A stretch of 64,000 nt of DNA from an uncultured Flavobacteriaceae bacterium (GCA_947488435.1 CANKZG010000001.1:1046308-1110307), one strand, 5' to 3'. Positions 43,920 to 52,564 are shown, numbered from the stretch's first letter. The notes: generated by a model from the letters alone, not told the origin. Numbers and translations are program-made.

Positions 43920-44104
43920 TTTTTAGTTTTTGTCGCTGCAAAGAACCTGTTCCAATGTTAAATTAATGTTTAGAAAACATTATTTTTAGAACAAGATAAT
44001 AAGCTGAAAATAATGCCTTACCGAAGAAGTTTGGAAAAATAAAAGGCTACCCTTTTTGAGGGTAGCCCAAAGATTTCAAAAATGTAGTCGACAAAAACTA
44101 AAAA
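43920..44104 (-). promoter_or_regulatory. 16-bp inverted repeat bracketing the leader terminator of the porin-PiT unit
   Basis: TTTTTAGTTTTTGTCG at 43920-43935 is the exact reverse complement of 44089-44104. In a minus-strand leader RNA the two arms could pair over 16 bp, enclosing the terminator hairpin at 44045-44067 and covering the segment next to the porin start codon. It could alternatively be a duplicated 5' leader. Confidence 0.45.
44035..44067 (-). terminator. Intrinsic terminator in the porin leader
   Basis: GGCTACCCT (44045-44053) pairs with AGGGTAGCC (44059-44067) and the minus strand continues into TTTTATTTTT. No gene lies upstream on the minus strand within 230 bases, so it ends either a small RNA or an attenuated leader of the porin-PiT mRNA. 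Confidence 0.8.
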
Positions 44105-44301
44105 TGAAACCTAATGCTTTTAAAGAGGATCAAAACTCGGTGATAAAAATAAATTTAACGTAATGCTAAGATTAACTAATCTTTAAGCTTATAATACCTG
44201 CTATACCTACTATTTATATAAATTGTAAGATATAACCGAAGGTTTTTTATGGTGAAAAATCGTTAAATAAGTATCTTGCGGACTTTAGCTGAGACAACAC
44301 T

Positions 44302-45645
44302 ATGAATTGGGAACAATTACTCTCCTTAAAGCGTTATGGAGATACAAATAAACGTTTGCGGAAAGAACAAGATGAAACCCGATTAGGATTCGAAGTAGAT
44401 TATGATCGTGTAATATTTTCTTCTGCGTTTAGAAGCCTTCAAGATAAAACACAAGTTATCCCACTTTCTAAAACAGATTTTGTACATACGCGCTTAACGC
44501 ATAGCTTGGAAGTTTCCGTGGTAGGACGAAGTTTAGGAAGAATTGCGGGGAAGAGAATTCTTGAAAAACATCCACATTTACAGGAAATACACGGATATCA
44601 ATTTAACGATTTTGGCGCTATCGTTGCAGCCGCAGCTTTGGCACATGATATTGGTAATCCCCCCTTTGGACATAGCGGAGAAAAAGCAATTGGCGAGTAT
44701 TTTAAAACTGGAAATGGATTAAAATACCAATCAGTATTATCTAAAATTGAGTATCAGGATATTATAGATTTTGAAGGCAATGCGAATGGATTAAAACTAC
44801 TTACAGAGTCTCGAGAAGGGGTTTTGGGAGGGTTGCGTTTGAGCTATGGTACCTTAGGAGCTTTTATGAAATACCCCAAGGAATCGCTTCCGAAAAGGCC
44901 TACATCTCATATCGCGGATAAGAAATTTGGCTTTTTTCAATCCGAAAGATCTTTTGCCATTCAAGTAGCTTCGGAATTGGGACTTTTAGCGACGGGGAAA
45001 AATGGGGCAATTTCCTTTTCCAGACATCCGCTAACCTATTTGGTGGAGGCAGCCGATGATATTTGCTATACCATAATAGATTTTGAAGATGGTATTAATT
45101 TAGGGTTGATTCCCGAAGATTTTGCACTAGAATATTTAATAAACCTTGTTAAAGATCGCATTAATACCAAAAAGTATAATCAAATGCCACATCGAGAAGA
45201 TCGTCTGAGTTACTTGCGTGCACTTGCCATAAACACCTTAATTATGGATGTTGTTGAGGTTTTTGACACCTATGAAGCCGATATATTAAGAGGTACTTTT
45301 GATTCTTCCTTATTGGATAAAGGAAAATACAAAGCGCAAACGGATGATATTATTAAATTGAGTGTTGAGAAAATCTATCGTTCTTCTGAGGTAATTGAAA
45401 AGGAAATTGCAGGCTACCAGATTATCTCAGACATTTTAGATGTTTATATCGGTGCACTGGTTAAAAAGAGAGATAATATCGCATCCAATTACGACGGATT
45501 AATTATACAAATGCTACCTGCCTTTTATCAGAATACCGATATCTCATTATATGCACTGTTATTAAATACTTGTTGTTATGTAGCAAGTTTATCAGATAGC
45601 ACAGCTGTACATATTCATAATAAGATTAAAGGAAGACATCTTTAA
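44302..45645 (+). CDS. dgt: Deoxyguanosinetriphosphate triphosphohydrolase (dGTPase)
   Basis: A 447-residue HD-domain enzyme that cleaves dGTP to deoxyguanosine and triphosphate. The HD site is visible: VHTRLTHSLEVSVVGRSLGR with the first histidine, and AHDIGNPPFGHSGEKAIGEY with H115-D116. Later HPLTYLVEAADDICYTIIDF supplies the distal aspartate. The N-terminus starts WEQLLSLKRYGDTNKRLRKE, as in flavobacterial Dgt. The length fits the long E. coli-type enzyme. It shares a 4-base TTAA convergent overlap with the DUF3078 gene. Confidence 0.95.
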   Translation: MNWEQLLSLKRYGDTNKRLRKEQDETRLGFEVDYDRVIFSSAFRSLQDKTQVIPLSKTDFVHTRLTHSLEVSVVGRSLGRIAGKRILEKHPHLQEIHGYQFNDFGAIVAAAALAHDIGNPPFGHSGEKAIGEYFKTGNGLKYQSVLSKIEYQDIIDFEGNANGLKLLTESREGVLGGLRLSYGTLGAFMKYPKESLPKRPTSHIADKKFGFFQSERSFAIQVASELGLLATGKNGAISFSRHPLTYLVEAADDICYTIIDFEDGINLGLIPEDFALEYLINLVKDRINTKKYNQMPHREDRLSYLRALAINTLIMDVVEVFDTYEADILRGTFDSSLLDKGKYKAQTDDIIKLSVEKIYRSSEVIEKEIAGYQIISDILDVYIGALVKKRDNIASNYDGLIIQMLPAFYQNTDISLYALLLNTCCYVASLSDSTAVHIHNKIKGRHL

Positions 45646-46739
45646 AAAGAATAGGAAAGTCCTACACCTAGCAATTGTTTAAATTGTATTCTAGGTTCTC
45701 CAGGTTCTAGAATAGTTCCATCCGGAGCTTTTACTTCGTCAAATACAATATCATCATCATAAATGACGTGGGTGCCTATTGTAGCATTCACGTATTTATT
45801 TACGGTAAGATTTAGCGTCATTTCCCAATCCATGTCTATATTTCCAAAGCTTCTGAGATAATCCGTATACAGACTCAATCTGCTATTGAGCACCATATTT
45901 TTATAAACCGTTTTTTCCCAGGTATTGGTTATAAGAAAACCAAATTCCGTAAAAACATTGCTCCCTTCTTTTATAATTGTACCGTCTGCGGCAACCTCTG
46001 CTTTAGTTACTCCAAAAGCCCCACGATCCGCTAATTCCTGATCCAACACAAAAGTAGCTTTTTGGGTTACCGGAGAAATATAAAGATTAAACTTTTTACC
46101 TTCTGGAATATAGGAGGTTCCTGCACCGAGGAAAAAATAACCTGGAGCCATAAATGTCGAGATCAAATCGGTTCTGTTGGCATCTCTGAAACCCCTGGAA
46201 AATTGTGTGTTGAAGTTGGCTTTTACGGAATAATACCAATGGGTGATGGTATCTTTTCGAAAACCAAAGGTAGAACTCAAGCGAATGGCATCATCGGTCT
46301 TTTGGAGTTTCCTTCCTTCCTGTGCGTTTAATCCATAGCGTAGATCTAAGGTGTTATCCCATTGCACATACCGAAATTTATAATTACGTACAAATTTTGC
46401 ATTCCCCAAACCAGAAATAGAATTGTTCCCACCCGCATTCCAATTTACAAAGGCAACCTCACTTAAATTTAAACCCAAGTTATTCTCCTTTATCCAAAAA
46501 GAAGGCAACTTAAATTTTTTAGCTCTTTCGAGCAAAGGTTTGGTTTGCTTAAAAGAAATTACTGGGTTTACCAAAACCACACCTCTTGGTATATTTTTAA
46601 TTTTCTTTGGAGGAATCCGAATTACTAGGGTATCTACCTTGGTACTATCAATAGGAATGCTATCTTGAGCACTACTATGCCCGTAGGTGATGATTAGAAG
46701 TAATGTACTAATTAGTTGATAGAACTTAGTTCGCTGCAT
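45642..46739 (-). CDS. DUF3078 family outer membrane protein
   Basis: A 365-residue exported protein (signal peptide ISTLLLIITYGHSSAQ). The hallmark NLSEVAFVNWNAGGNNSISG is present, and alternating hydrophobic segments (FRYVQWDNTLDLRYGLN, WYYSVKANFNTQFSRG) end in QLLGVGLSYSF, typical of a beta-barrel C-terminus. DUF3078 proteins are widespread in Bacteroidetes but have no known function. The gene starts within the 3' end of dxs (14-base overlap), so it is cotranscribed and probably translationally coupled. Confidence 0.88.
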   Translation of the reverse strand: MQRTKFYQLISTLLLIITYGHSSAQDSIPIDSTKVDTLVIRIPPKKIKNIPRGVVLVNPVISFKQTKPLLERAKKFKLPSFWIKENNLGLNLSEVAFVNWNAGGNNSISGLGNAKFVRNYKFRYVQWDNTLDLRYGLNAQEGRKLQKTDDAIRLSSTFGFRKDTITHWYYSVKANFNTQFSRGFRDANRTDLISTFMAPGYFFLGAGTSYIPEGKKFNLYISPVTQKATFVLDQELADRGAFGVTKAEVAADGTIIKEGSNVFTEFGFLITNTWEKTVYKNMVLNSRLSLYTDYLRSFGNIDMDWEMTLNLTVNKYVNATIGTHVIYDDDIVFDEVKAPDGTILEPGEPRIQFKQLLGVGLSYSF

Positions 46740-48504
46740 GCCTAAGATAATTCAGATATTTTTTTATGGATGTTGTGTCGATGTTAACGAGTTTGTGCAG
46801 TTCCTCGATGGTACCATGGGTTACAAAATAGTCGTCAATTCCAAAACGCTTAATAGATCCCGAGAAGTTTACTTCGTTGGCATATTCTAAAATTGCACTG
46901 CCAAACCCTCCTATTTTACTGCCATCTTCGACCGTAATAATATGCTGATATTGTGCAAATATGTTTTGTAATTGAGTCTTGTCTAAGGGTTTTACGAATT
47001 GCATATCGTAATGCCCAACGTCTTCAGAATGTTCCAAGGAATCTATAAGATTAATAATGCTATTGCCCATATGACCAATACTTAGAATTGCGATCTTGGT
47101 ACCAGATTTAAGGACTCGGGAAGTCCCGATCGAAATCGGATTAAATTTTTGCTTCCAGTTTAAGGTAACACCCCTGCCGCGAGGATATCTAATGGCGATA
47201 GGATTTGACAAGCCCAGTTGAGCAGTATACATGATATTGCGCAGTGCCAGTTCATTCATTGGCGCAAAGATGATTAAATTTGGAATACATCTTAAGTAAG
47301 CAATATCAAAGACTCCGTGATGAGTAGCTCCATCCTGACCCACGATGCCTGAACGATCAAGACAAAAAATTACCGGAAGGTTTTGCAAAGCTACGTCATG
47401 AATAACCTGATCATAGGCACGTTGTAAAAAAGTAGAATAGATGTTACAAAATGGGATGAGACCTTCTGTGGCCATCCCAGCGGCCAAAGTTACCGCATGC
47501 TGTTCTGCAATCCCTACGTCAAAAGCACGTTTGGGAATTTCTTCCATTAAAAATTTTAGGGAGCTACCTGTGGGCATAGCAGGAGTAATACCCACAATGG
47601 CCTTGTTTTCTTTAGCTAAATCTACTAAGGTGTGTCCAAAAACATCTTGATATTTTGGAGGAAGATTTTCTTGAATTTTAGGAATAAGATCTCCGGTGGC
47701 CGCATTAAATTTGCCTGGAGCATGATAAGTAACCTGATTTTCTTCTGCTTTTTGTAAACCCTTACCCTTAGTTGTTATTACATGAAGTAATTTTGGACCT
47801 TCTATAGATTTAAGCCGTTCTAACTCTTTGACTAGAATATTAAAGTCATGGCCGTCGATAGGACCTGAATAATTAAAATTAAGACATTCGAAAATGTTTT
47901 CGTCTTTAGCGGTTCCTTTTTTTACGTTGGTAAGGTATTTTTTTAACGCCCCTACGCTAGGGTCTATACCGATGGCATTGTCATTAAGAACAATAAGAAT
48001 ATTGCTATCGGTTACTCCCGCATGATTGAGGCCTTCAAAGGCCATTCCACTAGCGATGGAGGCATCTCCTATGACTGCGATATGTTGTATGTGATGTTTG
48101 TTTTGTAACTGCGCTGCTAAAGCCATTCCTAAAATCGCAGAAATGGAGGTAGAACTGTGCCCTGTACCAAAAATATCATAAGGACTTTCGCTTCTTTTTG
48201 GAAAACCACTTATGCCGTTAAATTGTCGGTTGGTTTCGAATTTATTTTTTCTACCAGTCAGTATTTTATACCCATAGGCTTGATGACCTACGTCCCAAAC
48301 AATTTTATCTTCGGGAATATCAAAAACATATAAGAGTGCAATGGTAAGCTCTATCACGCCAAGACTAGCACCTAAATGTCCTTCTTTGGCGGCAACTACA
48401 GTAATGATAAAATCACGAAGTTCTTGGGCCAAGAGCGGTAATTCGGCCTTAGATAACTTCTTAAGTGACTCGGGAGACGATATTTTGGTTAAGAGCTTAT
48501 GCAA
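46726..48504 (-). CDS. dxs: 1-deoxy-D-xylulose-5-phosphate synthase
   Basis: A 592-residue thiamine diphosphate enzyme that condenses pyruvate and glyceraldehyde-3-phosphate, the first step of the MEP isoprenoid pathway. ThDP-binding features are VGHQAYGYKILTGRKNKF and the GDASIASGMAFEGLNHAG motif followed by LIVLNDNAIGIDPSVG. The pyrimidine domain carries FDVGIAEQHAVTLAAGMA, DRSGIVGQDGATHHGVFDIA and AIRYPRGRG. The transketolase C-terminal domain follows with ITVEDGSKIGGFGSAI. It is somewhat shorter than the E. coli enzyme (620 residues), as usual in Bacteroidetes. A TATTTTTG -7 element lies 17 bases upstream. Confidence 0.96.
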   Translation of the reverse strand: MHKLLTKISSPESLKKLSKAELPLLAQELRDFIITVVAAKEGHLGASLGVIELTIALLYVFDIPEDKIVWDVGHQAYGYKILTGRKNKFETNRQFNGISGFPKRSESPYDIFGTGHSSTSISAILGMALAAQLQNKHHIQHIAVIGDASIASGMAFEGLNHAGVTDSNILIVLNDNAIGIDPSVGALKKYLTNVKKGTAKDENIFECLNFNYSGPIDGHDFNILVKELERLKSIEGPKLLHVITTKGKGLQKAEENQVTYHAPGKFNAATGDLIPKIQENLPPKYQDVFGHTLVDLAKENKAIVGITPAMPTGSSLKFLMEEIPKRAFDVGIAEQHAVTLAAGMATEGLIPFCNIYSTFLQRAYDQVIHDVALQNLPVIFCLDRSGIVGQDGATHHGVFDIAYLRCIPNLIIFAPMNELALRNIMYTAQLGLSNPIAIRYPRGRGVTLNWKQKFNPISIGTSRVLKSGTKIAILSIGHMGNSIINLIDSLEHSEDVGHYDMQFVKPLDKTQLQNIFAQYQHIITVEDGSKIGGFGSAILEYANEVNFSGSIKRFGIDDYFVTHGTIEELHKLVNIDTTSIKKYLNYLRHAAN

Positions 48505-48521
48505 AGGATATAGTTAAAAGG

Positions 48522-48529
48522 CAAAAATA
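48522..48529 (-). promoter_or_regulatory. -7 element of the dxs operon
   Basis: TATTTTTG on the minus strand, exact TAnnTTTG match, 17 bases before the dxs start codon; no clear -33 box. Confidence 0.42.
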
Positions 48530-48583
48530 CTTTTTTTAATAGCGATATCTATTTTTAGCTGTAAGAAGATTATTGCAAGCAAT

Positions 48584-48640
48584 GTTATTCACGTTATTTG
48601 TCGTGTTATTCACGACATTTTTTTGATTTCACGACATTTT
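48584..48640. promoter_or_regulatory. Three phased direct repeats upstream of the subtilase operon
   Basis: TTCACG occurs at 48588, 48609 and 48628 within similar contexts (GTTATTCACGTTAT, GTTATTCACGACAT, GATTTCACGACATT). Spacings are 21 and 19 bases, about two helical turns. GTCGTG/CACGAC also forms a 6-bp inverted repeat with a 5-base spacer around the middle copy. The layout resembles binding sites of LytTR regulators, one of which is encoded by the third gene of the operon downstream. Confidence 0.5.
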
Positions 48641-48721
48641 GAGGGTTATTTTGGACATCGTTAAATATGACAAGAATTTCATTTTAACTTAATATCAAAG
48701 CGATATAATTTTCCCCCGATA

Positions 48722-50062
48722 ATGAATACAAAAAGCATCATAATAGGATTTGAGCCCGGTTTTTCGCCGTCAAACTTCGGTAATACTATTATGCTGGCGA
48801 ATTCTTTCCACATAAATTTAAAACAGGCCGTTCCCATAAAAGAACGAATTTCCATTCTAAAACAATTTATAAGAGAAGATAGTAGCTATGGCATACATCC
48901 CATTCAAGGAAGCAGTGCCTTAAAGTCTGATGTATTTAAACATCTTCAATTTTCAAAAAGAGAATTATGGGATTTGGCGTATGGTGCAATGCCAGTTGCT
49001 GAAAAAGCAATTTATGACGCCTACACGCTAAACCTGTCGATAAAAACCCCAATGGCTCAAATTATAAGCGATCTTAATGCGCTTGATGGAATAGCCTATG
49101 TTGAGGAAAATGAAGCATATCAAATTTGTGATGCCCATGAAGGCAACACTATGGTTTCTGAGTATTACCCCTATAAAATGATCAATTGGACCTATGATTC
49201 AAATCAAGTAATTCAGGGTGAAGGACAACAGATTATTGTTATGGATACCGGTATTAATTATAAACATGGGGCGTTACAGCAGGTATTATGGAACGATGAA
49301 TACAAAGAAAATACTTATGGGTATAATTTTGTAGATCGAAATACCGATGTATACGATCACCCAGAACAAGGGAATGGAGGTCATGGAACACATGTAGCGG
49401 GTATTATTGGCACACAACCTGAAACAACATACAGGAATGTAGAAATTTCAGGAATTGCCCCAAAAGCTTCTATAATCTCTTATAAAATATTTCCAAAATT
49501 AACAAAGAGTATCGCTTTTGATGGCCTTACAACAGCGGCCTATACTAAAGCTAGCGTTATTAACAATAGCTGGAATGCTCAGGTAAAAGGAAAAGATCAA
49601 GCAAAGAATGGCTGCATCAGCAGAGCGTTACAATTACTATACACCAAAAACATTATTCCGGTATTTAGTGCAGGAAATAATAGAGACAATGTAGCGCATT
49701 ATTATCCAAGCGGTTCTAAAAAAGTGATTACTGTAGGAGCGGTCTGCGAGAATTATAAAAAAGCAAATATCTCCAATTATGGTGATGATGTGGATATCTA
49801 TGCCCCTGGAAAACGAATCCTCTCTACGGAAACTGGACTAGCCTTGAATTTCGATCGCTTTAACTACCGTTCGGGAACATCGATGTCTGCGGCTTTTGTA
49901 ACCGGAGCGATAGCACTTTTAAAAGAAAAAAGAAAGGAGTTGAATGTATATCAAATTCGTGAAATCCTGCAGCGAAGTGGGAAAAAAGTTTTTGATGAAA
50001 ACCTGGGCAGAGAAATTTGCATTCTTGACATTAAGCAAGCCTTAAAATTACAAACTAACTAA
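48722..50062 (+). CDS. S8 family subtilisin-like serine protease without signal peptide
   Basis: A 446-residue subtilase. The catalytic triad is complete: D175 (IVMDTGINY), H221 (NGGHGTHVAG) and S387 (SGTSMSAAF), with the oxyanion asparagine N319 (FSAGNN). Residues 100-135 (ISDLNALDGIAYVEENEAYQ) look like the end of an I9-type propeptide. There is no signal peptide: the N-terminus is MNTKSIIIGFEPGFSPSN, and an in-frame stop (48668-48670) precludes a longer start. The protease would therefore act in the cytoplasm or be exported by an unusual route. It heads an operon with a Cys-tailed small protein (12-base gap) and a LytTR regulator. No T9SS domain is visible. Confidence 0.9.
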   Translation: MNTKSIIIGFEPGFSPSNFGNTIMLANSFHINLKQAVPIKERISILKQFIREDSSYGIHPIQGSSALKSDVFKHLQFSKRELWDLAYGAMPVAEKAIYDAYTLNLSIKTPMAQIISDLNALDGIAYVEENEAYQICDAHEGNTMVSEYYPYKMINWTYDSNQVIQGEGQQIIVMDTGINYKHGALQQVLWNDEYKENTYGYNFVDRNTDVYDHPEQGNGGHGTHVAGIIGTQPETTYRNVEISGIAPKASIISYKIFPKLTKSIAFDGLTTAAYTKASVINNSWNAQVKGKDQAKNGCISRALQLLYTKNIIPVFSAGNNRDNVAHYYPSGSKKVITVGAVCENYKKANISNYGDDVDIYAPGKRILSTETGLALNFDRFNYRSGTSMSAAFVTGAIALLKEKRKELNVYQIREILQRSGKKVFDENLGREICILDIKQALKLQTN

Positions 50063-50074
50063 AATTGATAAAAT

Positions 50075-50551
50075 ATGAGTACAGTTCTACCAAGTCCCCC
50101 AGAAAACAGAGATGATATAACAGAAAACATCTCAACATTCTTAAATTTGAGAAAAAATTCATACCAACTACTAGCTAATATGGTAAACCCAGCAACAAAT
50201 GATAATTATCAGATTTATGGACAATTTGATGCAGAAAAAATAACCAACGCCAATGGAAAGAAACGCTTTTTGATTAAAAGTGTTAATCTAAAGTGGGTAG
50301 ATATTATTAGCAATCATTCTACCCCTTGTCGGGTAGCGCAGGCAAAATTTGTAAAAAAGGAGAATAAGGACTTAGAACTCCAAATTTTCCTAAAAAATGT
50401 ATACGAACCCCATCATGGGATAGATTGCACTGAAGTTGTAAATTACAAGATAAAATCTGGAAAACATATCTATATTAAGATTATTCAAGAAGGAGAACAA
50501 GCGTATACCGCAAGTCAAGTAGGAGGCTATCCATGTAGATGTATATGTTAA
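50075..50551 (+). CDS. Unknown protein with Cys-rich tail (possible protease substrate or peptide precursor)
   Basis: A 158-residue protein without signal peptide. Residues 1-145 are a mixed alpha/beta domain (QIYGQFDAEKITNANGKKRF, VNLKWVDIISNHSTPCRV, DLELQIFLKNVYEPHHGIDC). The last ten residues are VGGYPCRCIC, a Gly-Gly followed by three cysteines at 154, 156 and 158; others are at 85 and 118. I do not recognise a family. It lies between the subtilase and the LytTR regulator with 12-13 base gaps, so the three form an operon. A cleaved or modified Cys tail, a metal site, or simply a structural tail are all possible; the first is only a hypothesis. Confidence 0.65.
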   Translation: MSTVLPSPPENRDDITENISTFLNLRKNSYQLLANMVNPATNDNYQIYGQFDAEKITNANGKKRFLIKSVNLKWVDIISNHSTPCRVAQAKFVKKENKDLELQIFLKNVYEPHHGIDCTEVVNYKIKSGKHIYIKIIQEGEQAYTASQVGGYPCRCIC

Positions 50552-50564
50552 TAGAATATACTAA

Positions 50565-52094
50565 ATGATCAAATTTATAACTGTACTATTTTTTTTAGGA
50601 TGCTTTCAACTTAGCGCCCAAGAAAAAATTGATCACCTTTTATTCATTAAAAAACTTAAAACATATGAACTAGACAGTATCCCTTATTATTTAGAAAGCT
50701 ATGATGAAGAACCTAAGAAAAGTTTGATAATGTATGAATACAATTATCAAAAATATGGAGACCTCAGTACAGATTTTTTGGATAATGAGAAATTTGAGGA
50801 TTTAGATTTAATCGATAGTATTCTGTTTCATAATTATTTGGGGGATTATTATGCTAGAAAACCCATCAAAGAATACGATAAATCTTTTAGCAATCATTTA
50901 AAAGCGCTAAAGTTTTCTAAATCATTTAAGGACACACTTTTAATTAATGAATCCTTAAGACGTGTAATGTCTTATTTTATAATTAATAATGCTGATTCTT
51001 TGGTATTTAAAAAATACCTCATGGAAATGAAGAATTATGTTAAAGACAGTACAGATCGATTTTGGCAAATATATTATAATGCGCACTACACTAGTTCTTT
51101 TGATAAACGATTAAAGAAAAAGTTAGATTCTGTTGAAAATCAGTTAGAAGGGTTTAAAGATGTATATAAAAAGCATCCATATTTCTATGGTTTAATAAAT
51201 CAGAGAATTGGTATTTTTCATGGGTTGCATTCAGAGAATAATATAAAGGCCAGGAAGGCTTTTGAAGAAGCTTCGAAGGCATATGAAGACTCTAGTAATT
51301 TTTATTCCTATAGTCGAAAATTTAGAACAGATATGTCCTTGGCAATTACGGATTATAAAGAACAAAAATATGATAATGCCGTTCGAGAGTTTCATAAGGC
51401 GCTAAAAAATAAACATATAAAGAATGAATTCCGTATTAAAATGTTTGTGTACGACTGGCTGTCTAAAATATATGATGAAACCCAGGTAATTGATAGCTCT
51501 AATTATTATTTAAAACTTAAAGATATCACCAAGGATAGTTTAGCGCAGTACGAGTTGGCCAGTAAAATTTATGAAATTGACAAAGCTTTTGATACCGAAG
51601 AACAAGTACAAAAAAATGAGCAGTTAACGCAGCAGAATATGGATTTAAAAACAAGATTTTACTCCCTAATACCCCTTCTGAGTATTTTGTTATTGTTGGC
51701 ATTGGTCTTCTTTTATTTTTACAGAAGATATAAAAAACGGAGTGAAGAATTAAGTGAAGAGAAATCGGAAACCATTAAAAAAATTGATGAATTAAAAAAT
51801 ATCATTATTAAAAATCATATTGTTTTAAAGGATAAAACCAAGGTATACATTGCAGATTTAATGTATATAAAATCAGATGATCATTACCTTAATATTTTTA
51901 CCTCAGATGCTAAGAGTCATTTTGTTCGCGGAAAGCTAAAACAGATAAAGGAAGAATTGCCACCAAATTTTATTCAATGCCATCGCTCCTATGTAGTTAA
52001 TGCGAATTTTATAAAACAAGTAAACAAAGATTCCTTAACGTTGATAAGTAAAGATAGTATCCCCTTATCCCGTTCATATAAGGACAAATTTTAA
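50565..52094 (+). CDS. Membrane-anchored TPR protein with C-terminal LytTR DNA-binding domain
   Basis: A 509-residue protein starting with a signal sequence (FITVLFFLGCFQLSAQE). Residues about 25-350 form helical TPR-like repeats (KARKAFEEASKAYEDSSN, KYDNAVREFHKALKNK) predicted to be periplasmic. One transmembrane helix follows (about 366-386, LIPLLSILLLLALVFFYFY) and then a coiled coil. The C-terminal 95 residues are a LytTR domain with DLMYIKSDDHYLNIFTSDAK and FIQCHRSYVVNANFI. There is no receiver or kinase domain, so it is a single-component regulator that links periplasmic sensing to DNA binding. It is the third gene of the subtilase operon and probably regulates it. Confidence 0.88.
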   Translation: MIKFITVLFFLGCFQLSAQEKIDHLLFIKKLKTYELDSIPYYLESYDEEPKKSLIMYEYNYQKYGDLSTDFLDNEKFEDLDLIDSILFHNYLGDYYARKPIKEYDKSFSNHLKALKFSKSFKDTLLINESLRRVMSYFIINNADSLVFKKYLMEMKNYVKDSTDRFWQIYYNAHYTSSFDKRLKKKLDSVENQLEGFKDVYKKHPYFYGLINQRIGIFHGLHSENNIKARKAFEEASKAYEDSSNFYSYSRKFRTDMSLAITDYKEQKYDNAVREFHKALKNKHIKNEFRIKMFVYDWLSKIYDETQVIDSSNYYLKLKDITKDSLAQYELASKIYEIDKAFDTEEQVQKNEQLTQQNMDLKTRFYSLIPLLSILLLLALVFFYFYRRYKKRSEELSEEKSETIKKIDELKNIIIKNHIVLKDKTKVYIADLMYIKSDDHYLNIFTSDAKSHFVRGKLKQIKEELPPNFIQCHRSYVVNANFIKQVNKDSLTLISKDSIPLSRSYKDKF

Positions 52095-52114
52095 TAAACC
52101 GATAAAACTATAGT

Positions 52115-52564
52115 TTGGAAGATTTATACGACGACACCTATTTTATGAGAAAAGCGCTTCATGAGGCAGAAATAGCTTATGAGAATGATGAAGTGCCCGT
52201 AGGAGCAGTTATTGTGGTTCAAAATAAAGTTATTGCCAGAGCACACAATTTAAGTGAACAACTAAATGATGTCACGGCACATGCAGAGATGCAAGCAATT
52301 ACAGCAGCTGCACATTTTTTAGGAGGGAAGTACCTTCATGGTTGCACACTTTATGTTACGTTAGAGCCCTGCCAAATGTGTGCGGGAGCCTTATACTGGA
52401 GTCAGATTTCCAAAATTGTATATGGAGCTAGAGATTTGGAGAGAGGGTTTTATACTATGGGAACAAAGTTGCATCCTAAAACAGAAGTTATGGGTGGCGT
52501 ATTAGCAGAAGAAGCATCCAGACTTATGAAAGGATTTTTTATTAGCAAACGAAACTTAAACTAA
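52115..52564 (+). CDS. tadA: tRNA-specific adenosine(34) deaminase
   Basis: A 149-residue zinc deaminase that converts A34 to inosine in tRNA-Arg(ACG). The metal site is H56-A-E58 (TAHAEMQAI) with C86 and C89 (LEPCQMCAGAL). The TTG start at 52115 preserves the family-like N-terminus EDLYDDTYFMRKALHEAEIA; the alternative ATG at residue 11 would lose it. It lies 20 bases after the LytTR gene on the same strand and ends before a bidirectional terminator. Confidence 0.93.
   Translation: MEDLYDDTYFMRKALHEAEIAYENDEVPVGAVIVVQNKVIARAHNLSEQLNDVTAHAEMQAITAAAHFLGGKYLHGCTLYVTLEPCQMCAGALYWSQISKIVYGARDLERGFYTMGTKLHPKTEVMGGVLAEEASRLMKGFFISKRNLN

Larger units (their letters stand above)
43916..44301. other. 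Leader/divergent region (386 bp) between the porin and dgt
   Basis: Contains a minus-strand intrinsic terminator (44035-44067), a perfect 16-bp inverted repeat (43920-43935 with 44089-44104), and a TATCTTGC near-match to a -7 element upstream of dgt. A 19-codon plus-strand frame at 44104 begins with the same leader sequence as the porin gene but has no other support. Confidence 0.55.

Noticed and set aside
44104-44163. 19-codon plus-strand frame starting with the same leader sequence as the porin gene
   Set aside because: Too short and without recognisable content; the shared leader is better treated as an inverted repeat.
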